A stretch of DNA of 64,000 nt, taken from Pokkaliibacter sp. MBI-7. Lineage in GTDB: Bacteria > Pseudomonadota > Gammaproteobacteria > Pseudomonadales > Balneatricaceae. Shown piece after piece: positions 52,169 through 61,665 of the stretch (the first letter of the stretch is position 1; each line of letters opens with the position of its first letter). Below the pieces are notes generated by a model. That model saw nothing but the letters and a program-made list of their open reading frames with translations, made no database searches and was not told where the DNA came from. The stretch lies in the NCBI RefSeq assembly GCF_029846635.1, contig NZ_JARVTG010000002.1:1963501-2027500 (forward strand), written 5' to 3'. The translations under genes were made by a program, and so were the position numbers.

Positions 52169-53836
52169 TCAATTCAGGTCAGAGCCCGCATCTGCCTCAG
52201 TGATGCCCGCCACCTCAGCATCGTCATCAAACTGCATCTCCGCCATATCAAGCAGCTCTACCGGCATCAGTTTGCTGGGCTTGGCACCCAGCTCAACGAA
52301 ACGCTGTGCACGGCTGACCAGATTGCCCCGCCCTTCGGAAAACTTGTTCATGGCTTTCTGATACGCCGCCTGACTCTGGTTAAGCTCCTGCCCCAGACGC
52401 AACATGTCTTCTGCAAAACCACGCAACTTGTCATATAAATCAGCGGCTTGTGCGGCAATAATCTGCGCGTTGCGGTTCTGCTTCTCGTATTGCCAGATGT
52501 GATTGATGGTTCTCAGCACTACCAACAGGTTAGTTGGACTGACCAATAGAATGTTGTTCTCCAGCCCGAACTGGAACAGATCGGGGTCATGCTCAATGGC
52601 GGTGAGAAAGGCCGCTTCAATGGGAATGAACATCAGCACGTAGTCCAGCGTGCGGATTCCCTTGAGGTTCTGATAGTCCTTGGCCCCCAGGCCTCTGATA
52701 TGATTGCGCAGCGCCTGACAGTGCCGCCTCAGCGCCTCCTGCCGAATCAGCTCGTCCTCGCTGCTGTGGTAGGTTTCGTAATCAACCAGAGACACTTTGG
52801 CATCGATAATGATGTCTTTCTCGTCTGGCAGATGGACGATTACATCAGGCTGATAACCTTTACCATCAATACTCTTCAGCGCGACCTGCGTGTGATATTC
52901 ATGCCCCTCTCGTAACCCGGACTCCGATAGCACACGGGACAGAATCATCTCCCCCCAGTTGCCCTGCAGCTTTTTATCGCCCTTCAGAGCACGCGTCAGG
53001 TTCAGCGCTTCTTCACTCATACGCTGATTCAACTCTTTCAGCGTACCTATTTCATGGCGCAGAGTGCGTCGCTCGAACGCCTCTTTTTCATAGGTATCCT
53101 GCACCTGACGCTTGAACTCTCCCAACTGCTCTTTCAGAGGAGCGATCAATCCATCCAGCTGGGATTTGTTCTGCTGTGTAAATCGCTCGGCACTGGAGTG
53201 GAAGATACGCTGTGCGAGATTCTCAAACTGCTGTTTAAGCTGTTCTTCAGCACGCTGTAGCAGAGCCAGCTTTTCCTCATGCTGGCGTTGCTCTGCGGTC
53301 ATACGGGTATTCAGCTCACGAATGGTTGCTTCCGCATCGGTCAGCTGCTGCAGCCGCTGCTCGTGATGCTGACGAAGCTGCGTCAGCTCCTGCTGGGTCT
53401 GCTGGAAATGCAGCAGCCGTTCGCGCGACTGGGCCAGTTCGGTGTCAGCACGATGCTTTTCCTCCTGCACCTCACGCAGTTGTACCTCGGCATCGTCAAA
53501 GCGCTCTCGCAGCTCGTCAAGGCGATCACCCAACCGCTGGCGATCACTCTGCAGGGCAATGATCCGCTCCCCCTTGTCGCGCAATTCCTGCCTGTGCCGC
53601 TCAAGCGAAAGTTGCAACGCCTGGCGCTCTTCTCTGAACTCACTCAGTTGTTGCTGGGAACGGTGCTGATCCTCCTGAAAACGTTCAGAAGCCGTTTGCC
53701 ATTGCTGCTCCCAGGCATTGCGCTGCAGCACAAACTGACGGCGGGCAATCGCGCTGGCTACCAGCCAGCCGGCAAGAAAAATACCCAACCCCAGCAGAAT
53801 CAAACCGACTGGAAAACTACCTTGCAAGATAGGCAT
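52169..53836 (-). CDS. rmuC: DNA recombination protein RmuC
   Basis: A membrane-anchored putative nuclease that limits recombination at inverted repeats. The 555 residues have an N-terminal membrane helix (about 8-30), a long Gln/Glu-rich coiled coil (35-235) and the RmuC core (about 255-490) with GNWGEMILSRVLSESGL, GYQPDVIVHLPDEKDIIIDAKVSL (the Asp-x-Lys of a PD-(D/E)XK fold), and YVLMFIPIEAAF. A variable acidic tail follows. It stands alone with no clear promoter match. Confidence 0.92.
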   Translation of the reverse strand: MPILQGSFPVGLILLGLGIFLAGWLVASAIARRQFVLQRNAWEQQWQTASERFQEDQHRSQQQLSEFREERQALQLSLERHRQELRDKGERIIALQSDRQRLGDRLDELRERFDDAEVQLREVQEEKHRADTELAQSRERLLHFQQTQQELTQLRQHHEQRLQQLTDAEATIRELNTRMTAEQRQHEEKLALLQRAEEQLKQQFENLAQRIFHSSAERFTQQNKSQLDGLIAPLKEQLGEFKRQVQDTYEKEAFERRTLRHEIGTLKELNQRMSEEALNLTRALKGDKKLQGNWGEMILSRVLSESGLREGHEYHTQVALKSIDGKGYQPDVIVHLPDEKDIIIDAKVSLVDYETYHSSEDELIRQEALRRHCQALRNHIRGLGAKDYQNLKGIRTLDYVLMFIPIEAAFLTAIEHDPDLFQFGLENNILLVSPTNLLVVLRTINHIWQYEKQNRNAQIIAAQAADLYDKLRGFAEDMLRLGQELNQSQAAYQKAMNKFSEGRGNLVSRAQRFVELGAKPSKLMPVELLDMAEMQFDDDAEVAGITEADAGSDLN

Positions 53837-53918
53837 TTTGCATCTAAACCCTTAACTGCACTTGTTTCTGGGTGCGACCTGTTTTTTTCAATGTATGTGA
53901 ATCCTTTTCGCTTAAGTG

Positions 53919-53948
53919 TTTACAAAAGCAGATCACTGTGTCTAGTAT
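53919..53948 (+). promoter_or_regulatory. Candidate promoter of dppA
   Basis: TTTACA (53919-53924), 18 bases, TAGTAT (53943-53948), about 130 bases before dppA. The long leader has no clear structured element. Confidence 0.35.
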
Positions 53949-54076
53949 CCTCAACTTGCTCGTGATCTCAAACGCGAAAGTCAAATAAAAACAACGCATA
54001 CCTTCGGCATGCCTGATAAAAACCAACATCCTTAACCACTACTGACAGAGATCCTGTTTAGCTAAGGAGTATTACA

Positions 54077-55666
54077 ATGAAGCGAGGTTTAGCCGTTTTC
54101 GCCGCCACCGCTCTGGCCGCCGCCATGGCCACGGCAGCTCAGGCTTCAACCCTGGTCTATTGCTCGGAAGGAAGCCCAGAAGGCTTCAACCCGCAGTTCT
54201 ACACCTCTGGTACTACCTTCGACGCCACTTCCAAGAACATCTTCGACAAACTGGTCGAGTTCGAGCGCGGTACTACCACTATCGTTCCAGGCCTCGCTGA
54301 AAGCTGGGACATCTCCGAAGATGGCACGGTATATACCTTCCATCTGCGCAAAGGTGTGAAATTCCATACATCCAAGCTGTTCAAGCCAACCCGTGATTTC
54401 AACGCCGACGACGTATTGTTTTCCTTCAACCGTCAGTGGAAGAAGGATGATCCGTTCCACAGCGTTTCCAACGGCACTTATGAATACTTCGATGCCATGG
54501 ACATGGGTAACCTGCTGAAAAGCATCGAGAAGGTGGACGACTATACCGTCAAGTTCACCCTGACTCATCCGGAAGCCCCCTTCCTGGCTGACATCGCCAT
54601 GGACTTCGCCTCCATCATGTCCAAGGAATATGCCGACAACATGATGAAAGCGGGCACTCCCGAGAAGATCGATATGGATCCTATCGGTACTGGCCCCTTC
54701 CAGTTTGTTCAGTATCAGAAAGACTCCGTCATTCGCTACGTAGGCAACAAGGACTACTGGCAGGGCGCGCCCAAGATCGACAAGCTGATCTTCTCCATCA
54801 CCCCCGATGCCTCTGTGCGTTACGCCAAGCTGAAAGCGGGTGAGTGTCAGGTCATGCCTTATCCCAACCCGGCTGATCTGGCGGAAATGAAGAAAGACGC
54901 CAATATCAACCTGATGACTCAGGCGGGTCTGAACGTGGGTTATCTGGGTTACAACACCAAGAAAGGCCCCATGGCCAAAACTGAAGTGCGTAAGGCGCTG
55001 AATGCCGCGATCAACAAGTCAGCCATTCTGGAGGCGGTATATCAGGGTGCTGGTCAGGTAGCCAAGAACCCGCTGCCCCCTACCATCTGGTCTTACAACG
55101 AAGATACCGTTGACGATCCGTATGATCCCGAACAGGCCAAGAAAATGCTGGCCGAAGCGGGCTATCCTGACGGCTTCGAGACCACTATCTGGGCTATGCC
55201 AGTACAGCGTCCTTACAACCCCAACGCCCGTCGTATGGCAGAAATGATCCAGGCAGACTGGGCCAAAATTGGCGTTAAAGCCAAGATTGTCAGCTATGAG
55301 TGGGGGGAGTATCTGAAGCGCACCAAAGAAGGTGAGCAGGATGCGTTCATGCTGGGCTGGACCGGTGACAATGGTGACCCCGATAACTTCCTGAGCGTAC
55401 TGCTGGGTTGTGCCGCTGTCGGCGGCTCAAACCGTGCCCAGTGGTGTAATCAGGAGTTTGACGACCTGATCAATCAGGCCAAACAGGTCTCCGATCAGGC
55501 CAAACGTACTGAACTGTACAAACAGGCTCAGGTAGTATTCAAGCGTGAAGCGCCATGGGCAACCATCGCGCACTCCGTAGTCTTTGAACCCGTCCGTAAG
55601 GAAGTTAAAGACTATAAGATCGACCCGTTTGGCGGACACATCTTCTACGGCGTCAGCGTAGAGTAA
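54077..55666 (+). CDS. dppA: Periplasmic dipeptide-binding protein DppA
   Basis: The periplasmic substrate receptor of the Dpp importer. The 529-residue precursor has a signal peptide ending AQAS, then TLVYCSEGSPEGFNPQFYTSG, the typical DppA start, and the SBP_bac_5 core with YTFHLRKGVKFH. The conserved Asp for the peptide amino group is in GDPDNFLSV. The ribosome site TAAGGAG is excellent. A strong terminator follows, separating it from dppB: the binding protein should be made in excess over the permease. Confidence 0.95.
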   Translation: MKRGLAVFAATALAAAMATAAQASTLVYCSEGSPEGFNPQFYTSGTTFDATSKNIFDKLVEFERGTTTIVPGLAESWDISEDGTVYTFHLRKGVKFHTSKLFKPTRDFNADDVLFSFNRQWKKDDPFHSVSNGTYEYFDAMDMGNLLKSIEKVDDYTVKFTLTHPEAPFLADIAMDFASIMSKEYADNMMKAGTPEKIDMDPIGTGPFQFVQYQKDSVIRYVGNKDYWQGAPKIDKLIFSITPDASVRYAKLKAGECQVMPYPNPADLAEMKKDANINLMTQAGLNVGYLGYNTKKGPMAKTEVRKALNAAINKSAILEAVYQGAGQVAKNPLPPTIWSYNEDTVDDPYDPEQAKKMLAEAGYPDGFETTIWAMPVQRPYNPNARRMAEMIQADWAKIGVKAKIVSYEWGEYLKRTKEGEQDAFMLGWTGDNGDPDNFLSVLLGCAAVGGSNRAQWCNQEFDDLINQAKQVSDQAKRTELYKQAQVVFKREAPWATIAHSVVFEPVRKEVKDYKIDPFGGHIFYGVSVE

Positions 55667-55684
55667 TCCACTACCAGGCAAAGG

Positions 55685-55717
55685 AAGGCATGGCTTGTGC
55701 AAGCCATGCCTTTTTTT
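55685..55717 (+). terminator. Strong terminator between dppA and dppB
   Basis: A perfect 12-bp stem (aaggcatggctt 55685-55696, aagccatgcctt 55701-55712) with a 4-base loop and a seven-T run. It lies 18 bases after dppA. Confidence 0.92.
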
Positions 55718-55818
55718 ATCTGGGATCCGCCAACAGGTTAGTACAGGAAAAGCCTGCCTGATGTTGCTGCTACCGCAGTGATAGAAGGCGGGCTCTTCTG
55801 CAATCGTCGGATGTAACT

Positions 55819-56829
55819 ATGCTGCAATTCATATTCAGGCGCCTGCTTCTAGTGGTGCCGACCTTTATCGGGATTACCCTCCTGACCTTTTTTCTGATCC
55901 GCCTGATTCCGGGTGATCCGATCGAACTGCTTGCCGGTGAGCGTGGTGTTGACCCTGCCCGCCACGCCATGCTGATGGCGCAAATGGGCCTGGACCAGCC
56001 CATTCTGGTGCAATACATGCATTACATTGCCGATGTTCTGCGAGGCAATCTGGGCACCTCGATCAGTACCCGTGAACCGGTGCTGCATGAGTTTTTGACC
56101 CTGTTCCCCGCCACTGTTGAACTGTCACTCTGCGCCACGCTGTTTGCCATCATCATTGGTTTGCCTGCCGGCATTCTGGCTGCAGTCAAACGCGGCTCGG
56201 TCTTCGACCATTCTGTAATGACGATTTCCCTCACCGGATATTCAATGCCTATTTTCTGGTGGGCACTGCTATTGATGCTGGTGTTCTCGGTCAATCTTGG
56301 CTGGACGCCTGTTTCCGGCAGGATTGATGTGACCTACTGGGTCGATGATGTCACCGGTTTTATGCTGATTGACTCCCTGCTGTCGGACGACAAGGGTGCG
56401 TTCCTCTCCACCCTCAGCCACCTGATATTGCCCAGTATTGTGCTCGGCACCATTCCGCTGGCGGTTATTGCACGTATGACCCGCTCCTCCATGCTGGAAG
56501 TACTGGGTGAAGACTATATTCGTACCGCCCGTGCCAAGGGGCTGGCCCCCAAACGCGTCATTTTTATCCACGCGTTGCGTAATGCCCTCATCCCCGTAAT
56601 CACCGTTATCGGCTTGCAAGTCGGCACTTTGCTGGCAGGTGCGATCCTGACGGAAACCATCTTCGCCTGGCCCGGCGTCGGCAAATGGCTGATCGAAGCC
56701 ATCCACCGCCGCGACTATCCCGTGGTTCAGGGCGGCATTCTTATCGTTGCCACCCTGATCATTCTGGTGAATCTGCTGGTGGACATTCTGTATGGCGTGG
56801 TCAACCCGCGCATCCGCCATAACAAGTAA
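55819..56829 (+). CDS. dppB: Dipeptide ABC transporter permease DppB
   Basis: Inner-membrane permease of the Dpp importer, 336 residues with six helices. The EAA-loop contact for the ATPase is seen as YIRTARAKGLAPKRVIFIHALRNALIP. The N-terminal FRRLLLVVPTFIGITLLTF is typical. dppC starts 15 bases later. Confidence 0.96.
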   Translation: MLQFIFRRLLLVVPTFIGITLLTFFLIRLIPGDPIELLAGERGVDPARHAMLMAQMGLDQPILVQYMHYIADVLRGNLGTSISTREPVLHEFLTLFPATVELSLCATLFAIIIGLPAGILAAVKRGSVFDHSVMTISLTGYSMPIFWWALLLMLVFSVNLGWTPVSGRIDVTYWVDDVTGFMLIDSLLSDDKGAFLSTLSHLILPSIVLGTIPLAVIARMTRSSMLEVLGEDYIRTARAKGLAPKRVIFIHALRNALIPVITVIGLQVGTLLAGAILTETIFAWPGVGKWLIEAIHRRDYPVVQGGILIVATLIILVNLLVDILYGVVNPRIRHNK

Positions 56830-56844
56830 CGAAGGGTACAGCTG

Positions 56845-57750
56845 ATGAGTGAATCCACCCTGACTAGAAACACTGTTCAGGCCAATCAGCCACCCTCACC
56901 CCTGCGTGAGTTCTGGAGCTATTTCCGGACCAACAAGGGTGCCCTGGTCGGTCTGTGGTTTATTGTCGCCATTATGGTGGTCGCCTGCCTGGCAGAGCTG
57001 GTCGCCCCGCATTCGCCGTTTGAACAATTCCGCAATGCCCTGCTGCAACCGCCAGTCTGGCAGGAAGGCGGCAGCTGGGAATTTATCCTAGGCACCGATG
57101 ATGTCGGCCGCGATATTCTTACCCGCCTGATTTATGGCGCGCGCCTGTCATTGATGATCGGCTGTTCAGTAGTCGTACTGTCACTGTCGGTCGGCATCGT
57201 GCTGGGCCTGCTGGCCGCCTATTTCCGCGGTGTTGTGGAAGTGGCCATCATGCGTCTGGTCGATATCATGCTGGCTTTGCCGAGCCTGCTGCTGGCCATC
57301 GCCATCGTCGCCATTCTTGGCCCAAGCCTGCTCAACTCCTCACTGGCGATTGCCATCGTGTCACTGCCGCACTATGTTCGCCTGACTCGTGCCGCCGCTC
57401 TGGCGGAAATCAGCCGGGACTACGTGACCTCTGCCCGTGTCGTGGGCGCTGGCCCGCTGCGCCTGATGTTCATCACTTTGCTTCCCAACTGCTTACCACC
57501 GCTCATCGTACAGGCAACACTGGGCTTCTCCAGTGCGGTACTGGACATGGCGGCCCTTGGCTTCCTGGGTCTGGGTGCCCAGCCTCCTACTCCGGAGTGG
57601 GGTTCCATGCTGGCTGATGCGCTGCAGTTCGTTCAACGTGCCTGGTGGGTTGTGACCTTCCCCGGCCTGATGATCCTGCTGACCGTACTGGCATTCAACC
57701 TGATGGGCGACGGTCTCCGTGATGCCCTTGATCCCAAGCTGAAGCACTAA
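56845..57750 (+). CDS. dppC: Dipeptide ABC transporter permease DppC
   Basis: Second permease subunit, 301 residues with an N-terminal OppC-type cytoplasmic lead (SPLREFWSYFRTNKGAL), six helices and the EAA loop YVTSARVVGAGPLRLMFITLLPN. LGTDDVGRDILTRLIYGARLS is a standard family segment. dppD starts nine bases later behind AGGAGG. Confidence 0.96.
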   Translation: MSESTLTRNTVQANQPPSPLREFWSYFRTNKGALVGLWFIVAIMVVACLAELVAPHSPFEQFRNALLQPPVWQEGGSWEFILGTDDVGRDILTRLIYGARLSLMIGCSVVVLSLSVGIVLGLLAAYFRGVVEVAIMRLVDIMLALPSLLLAIAIVAILGPSLLNSSLAIAIVSLPHYVRLTRAAALAEISRDYVTSARVVGAGPLRLMFITLLPNCLPPLIVQATLGFSSAVLDMAALGFLGLGAQPPTPEWGSMLADALQFVQRAWWVVTFPGLMILLTVLAFNLMGDGLRDALDPKLKH

Positions 57751-57759
57751 GGAGGCACC

Positions 57760-58749
57760 GTGGCATTACTCAGCATCAAGAACCTCACGGTCACCTTCGG
57801 TGAGGGTGATAACCCTTTCCGCGCCGTTGACCGTATCAGTTACACCGTGGATGAGGGCGAAGTGCTCGGTATCGTCGGTGAGTCTGGCTCAGGCAAGAGC
57901 GTCAGCTCCCTGTCGGTCATGGGTCTTATCGACTACCCGGGTAAGGTCAAGGCCGATGAGCTGACATTCGATGGCAGTGACCTGCTCAGCCTGTCAGCCA
58001 AAGCCCGCCGCAAGATCACCGGTGATGATATCGCCATGATCTTTCAGGACCCGATGACCAGCCTGAACCCCTGCTTCACCGTCGGCTACCAGATAGTCGA
58101 AGCCCTGAAAGTGCATGGTGGAGGCAGCAAGAAAGAGTTGAAAGCACGTGCTATTGAGCTGCTCAAGCAGGTCGGTATTCCGGCACCAGAAAGCCGTTTT
58201 GACAACTACCCCCACCAGCTGTCTGGCGGTATGAGCCAGCGCATGATGATTGCCATGGCCATCGCCTGCAATCCACGGCTGCTGATTGCGGATGAACCGA
58301 CCACCGCGCTGGATGTCACCATTCAGGCACAGATCATTGATCTGCTGGTGAATCTGCAGAAAGCCCGGGGCATGGGCCTGATCCTGATTACGCATGATCT
58401 GGCACTAGTGGCTGAAGTCGCCAACCGTATTGTGGTGATGTATGCCGGTCAGATCGTCGAAATGGCCCCTGCCGATCAGCTGTTCGTCACCCCGCGCCAC
58501 CCCTACACCCAGGCGTTGCTGCGCTCTCTGCCAGAGCACTCTGCCGGCGACTCACGGTTGCAGGCGTTACCCGGCGTAGTGCCCGGCAAGCATGACCGCC
58601 CGCAGGGCTGTCTGCTCAACCCGCGTTGCCCCTATGCCACTGATCGCTGCCGTAAGGAAGAACCAGGCCTGCAGCCCTATCCGGGTAACAGCGCACGCAT
58701 GGTGAAATGTTTTTATCCGCTGAATGATGAGGGGAGCCCGGCAGTATGA
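57760..58749 (+). CDS. dppD: Dipeptide ABC transporter ATPase DppD
   Basis: A 329-residue ATPase with Walker A GESGSGKS, signature LSGGMSQRM, Walker B LLIADEPTTALDV and switch His in ITHDL, plus the C-terminal oligopeptide-transporter domain containing the Cys cluster of CLLNPRCPYATDRC. The start is GTG at 57760, with AAGGAGG. Its end overlaps dppF by four bases (ATGA), so translation is coupled. Confidence 0.95.
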   Translation: MALLSIKNLTVTFGEGDNPFRAVDRISYTVDEGEVLGIVGESGSGKSVSSLSVMGLIDYPGKVKADELTFDGSDLLSLSAKARRKITGDDIAMIFQDPMTSLNPCFTVGYQIVEALKVHGGGSKKELKARAIELLKQVGIPAPESRFDNYPHQLSGGMSQRMMIAMAIACNPRLLIADEPTTALDVTIQAQIIDLLVNLQKARGMGLILITHDLALVAEVANRIVVMYAGQIVEMAPADQLFVTPRHPYTQALLRSLPEHSAGDSRLQALPGVVPGKHDRPQGCLLNPRCPYATDRCRKEEPGLQPYPGNSARMVKCFYPLNDEGSPAV

Positions 58750-59723
58750 GCGAACCGATCCTGTTGGAAGCCCGCGATCTGAAACGTCATTACGACGTAC
58801 GTCAGGGCCCGTTTAAACCTCACGCCACGGTCAAAGCACTGGACGGCGTTTCCTTCCGTGTCGAGCGGGGCAAGACGCTGGCCGTGGTCGGCGAATCAGG
58901 TTGTGGCAAGTCGACACTGGCCAAACTGCTGACGCTGATCGAGCAGCCCACCGCAGGTCAGCTGATGCTGGATGGCAAGGATGTCAGCGGTGCCAGCAAG
59001 CAGGAGCTGGCGCAACTGCGGCAGAAAATCCAGATCATTTTCCAGAACCCTTATGGCTCGCTGAACCCGCGTCAGAAAATTGGTGCCATTCTGGAAGAAC
59101 CACTGGTGATCAACACCTCACTGACCAAGGCTGAGCGCAAGGAAAAGGCGCTGGCCATCATGCGCAAGGTGGGCCTGAAGGAAGAACATTATCAGCGCTA
59201 TCCGCACATGTTCTCCGGTGGCCAGCGTCAGCGTATCGCCATTGCCCGTGGCCTGATGCTCAACCCCAGTGTGGTGGTAGCTGACGAGCCCGTGTCGGCA
59301 CTGGACGTGTCGGTTCAGGCACAGGTGCTGAACCTGATGATGGATCTGCAGGATGAACTGGGCCTCAGCTATATCTTCATCTCTCACGATCTGTCAGTGG
59401 TGGAGCATATTGCTGATGAAGTGATGGTGATGTATCTGGGCAAGGTCGTGGAGAAAGGGCCAACAGCGACGATCTTTGATGATCCGCGCCATCCATATAC
59501 CCGCGCTCTGCTGTCATCTACCCCACGACTGGACCCGAGCAAGCGGATTGAGAAGGTGAAACTGCTGGGCGAACTGCCTTCACCGTTGAATCCGCCCGCT
59601 GGCTGTCCTTTCCATGGCCGCTGCCAGTTCGTGCAGGATCGTTGCAAGAGCGAGGTACCGCCGCTGCAAAGCCTGCAAGGTCGTCTGATTGCATGCCATG
59701 GCGTGGAGGAAGGCCGACTCTAG
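58746..59723 (+). CDS. dppF: Dipeptide ABC transporter ATPase DppF
   Basis: A 325-residue partner ATPase: Walker A GESGCGKST, signature FSGGQRQR, Walker B VVADEPVSALDV and ISHDL, with the family C-terminal CPFHGRCQFVQDRC cysteine cluster. It overlaps dppD by four bases and is the last gene of the operon, followed by a terminator. Confidence 0.95.
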   Translation: MSEPILLEARDLKRHYDVRQGPFKPHATVKALDGVSFRVERGKTLAVVGESGCGKSTLAKLLTLIEQPTAGQLMLDGKDVSGASKQELAQLRQKIQIIFQNPYGSLNPRQKIGAILEEPLVINTSLTKAERKEKALAIMRKVGLKEEHYQRYPHMFSGGQRQRIAIARGLMLNPSVVVADEPVSALDVSVQAQVLNLMMDLQDELGLSYIFISHDLSVVEHIADEVMVMYLGKVVEKGPTATIFDDPRHPYTRALLSSTPRLDPSKRIEKVKLLGELPSPLNPPAGCPFHGRCQFVQDRCKSEVPPLQSLQGRLIACHGVEEGRL

Positions 59724-59748
59724 CCTCAGAGACTCAGCCAGTAGTAAG

Positions 59749-59783
59749 CAAAAGCCGGGAATCTTCCCGGCTTTTGTGTTTTT
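59749..59783 (+). terminator. dppBCDF terminator
   Basis: A 12-bp stem (caaaagccggga 59749-59760, tcccggcttttg 59765-59776) with a 4-base loop and a T-run, 25 bases after dppF; also usable by the convergent hydrolase gene. Confidence 0.9.
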
Positions 59784-59813
59784 ACCCAGTCACTCATCAA
59801 AAAATTCGTTGGT

Positions 59814-60647
59814 TTACATTGTACAAAGGGCACTGAGCAGCGCAGCACGAAATTCATCGGGCGCCGACAACTGCGGTGAATGGTCCGCCTCGGCGAAAAC
59901 GGTTGCCTGCGCCTGCGGCATCTGCTCGCAAAGATATTTCACCACTCCAACGGGATAAAACTGGCTTTTCCCTCCGTACAGCAGTGCGACTGGCACGCTG
60001 ATGGTTGGGGGCACATCACGCCAGTCCTGCCGGGTCATGTCCTGCCATAGCTGAATCAGTGCTGGTGCATAGAGCGTACTCAGGTACGTGCGCAGCTGCT
60101 GAATCAGCGGATGGTCCTGTTCAATGGCTGCGGTAATACGAGGATTAAGCCCCCTTGCCGCCAGATGCAGTGCCGCCTCAGCAAAATCCTGCTGCATCTC
60201 GGCCTGCAACGCCTGATTCTGAGCCTCATCGAAGTGGCCATAGATAGCAAACGGCCAGTCCCCTTTTTTCAGCAAGCAGGGTGACTGATCAATAAACACC
60301 ACACCACGCAAATGATCGCTGCCAAAACGGCGGATGTAGTGCCACAGCAGCATCGCACCCATGGAATGGCCGACAATGACAGGATGACGAATCTGAAAGT
60401 GTTCAAGCATGAAATGCAGATCATCCACCAGCTGATCCAGGCTCATCGCCGTGGCTGTCTGCAAGGGTGCCGGGCGGTGTCCGCGGGCGCGCCACGCAAT
60501 GACCTGATGTTCAGCAGCCAGATCATCAATAAAGGGCATCCAGATATGCGGGCCGGAGGTCCAGCCGTGTAACAGCACCAGTGGCGTGCCTTGCCCCTGC
60601 ACCAGCACATCAATCGGCTCACCATCAGGCAGTATAAGGGTCTGCAC
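59814..60647 (-). CDS. Alpha/beta hydrolase
   Basis: A 277-residue soluble hydrolase: oxyanion loop LLHGWTSGPHIW, nucleophile Ser95 in VGHSMGAM and His256 in EADHSPQ. The usual third residue Asp in the strand-6 turn is replaced: YGGKSQFYP has Ser228, so the acid may come from elsewhere. The start is best placed at GTG 60647 because AAGGAG lies seven bases upstream of it; an ATG two codons earlier (60653) sits too close to that site. The substrate is unknown. It is divergent from azoR. Confidence 0.78.
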   Translation of the reverse strand: MQTLILPDGEPIDVLVQGQGTPLVLLHGWTSGPHIWMPFIDDLAAEHQVIAWRARGHRPAPLQTATAMSLDQLVDDLHFMLEHFQIRHPVIVGHSMGAMLLWHYIRRFGSDHLRGVVFIDQSPCLLKKGDWPFAIYGHFDEAQNQALQAEMQQDFAEAALHLAARGLNPRITAAIEQDHPLIQQLRTYLSTLYAPALIQLWQDMTRQDWRDVPPTISVPVALLYGGKSQFYPVGVVKYLCEQMPQAQATVFAEADHSPQLSAPDEFRAALLSALCTM

Positions 60648-60885
60648 TATCATTCTCCTTTGCCAGTTTTCCGCATCGTTAATACCCGCCAGGTGACAGC
60701 CTGCCGAACAGATTAGCCCGACAGGATGACTCAGCCATGAAACTCGTTGACCATCTGATGACAACTCAATCAGATTTTCTGAACAGGTTCGCCAACTATT
60801 TTTGATATTCATGTTCAAACAGGCTGTGCACAATGGCACCTATCGCAACCACTGAATCCGCAACAGGACATCAAGGAGCTTCACA

Positions 60886-61485
60886 ATGGCTAAAGTACTT
60901 GCACTCTATAACAGCCTGATGGGCGACAACGGTAACTCCACTCAGCTGGTCAACCTGTTCCTGCAAAAGTATCAGGCACAGAATGCTGGCTCCAGCGTCA
61001 CCAAGCGTGATCTGGTTGCTGAAGCCCTGCCTCACCTGACACTGGCTGAAATGGGTGCGTGGATGACTCCCGCTGACCAGCGTACTGCAGAGCAGCAGGA
61101 AGTGGCTGCACTGTCAGACAACCTGATCAAAGAAGTACAGGACAGCGACGTTATCGTTATCGGTATGCCACTGTACAACTTCGGTATTTCTTCCCAGTTC
61201 AAAGCCTGGGTTGACCGTATTGCCCGCGCTGGCGTGACATTCAAATACACTGAGACCGGCCCGGTAGGCCTGATCACTGGCAAGAAAGTGTATGTACTGG
61301 CCGCTCGTGGTGGCATGTATCAGGGTACCTCTGCAGACAGCCAGACCCCTTACCTGCAGACCACGCTGGGCTTCCTGGGCATGACCGACGTAGAGTTCGT
61401 CTACGCTGAAGGTCTGGCCATGGGCGATGAGTCCAAGAGCAAAGCGTTGTCAGCAGCTGACAGCGCCATCAGCGAACTGGCCTAA
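60886..61485 (+). CDS. azoR: FMN-dependent NADH-azoreductase (AzoR family)
   Basis: A flavodoxin-fold quinone and azo reductase. The 199-residue protein has the FMN phosphate-binding segment YNSLMGDNGNSTQLVN (near residues 8-23), the central GMPLYNFGISSQFKAWVDRI and GVTFKYTETGPVGLITGKK, typical of AzoR. It probably uses quinones as physiological substrate. AAGGAG lies before the ATG. It is followed at once by the 7-base tandem repeat and a terminator. Confidence 0.92.
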   Translation: MAKVLALYNSLMGDNGNSTQLVNLFLQKYQAQNAGSSVTKRDLVAEALPHLTLAEMGAWMTPADQRTAEQQEVAALSDNLIKEVQDSDVIVIGMPLYNFGISSQFKAWVDRIARAGVTFKYTETGPVGLITGKKVYVLAARGGMYQGTSADSQTPYLQTTLGFLGMTDVEFVYAEGLAMGDESKSKALSAADSAISELA

Positions 61486-61513
61486 CTGCAAGCTGCAAGC
61501 TGCAAGCTGCAAG
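61486..61513. repeat. 7-base tandem repeat (ctgcaag x4)
   Basis: Four perfect tandem copies of ctgcaag start at the first base after the azoR stop codon. The array is short, prone to slippage, and lies just before the terminator hairpin. Confidence 0.9.
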
Positions 61514-61530
61514 CCAACAGTGTGTATAAA

Positions 61531-61562
61531 CAACAGGAGCCTGGTGCTCCTGTTGTTGTTTG
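61531..61562 (+). terminator. azoR terminator
   Basis: A 10-bp stem (caacaggagc 61531-61540, gctcctgttg 61546-61555) with a 5-base loop and a TTGTTT tail, 46 bases after azoR. Confidence 0.8.
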
Positions 61563-61665
61563 GCTCCGAGACAACACTCCGTTGAGCTAGCGATGGCCGC
61601 TCCAGTGCGCAGGGCATCTCTGCTAGACTGCCGCAACGCAGCAGACGCCCGCAAGAGAGTGAGCC

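Noticed and set aside
53279..53965. 228-residue Leu-rich plus-strand frame over rmuC
   Set aside because: Looks membrane-like only because it is antisense to a Gln/Glu-rich coiled coil.
61486..61513. Short repeat array considered as CRISPR
   Set aside because: Units are 7 bases with no spacers.
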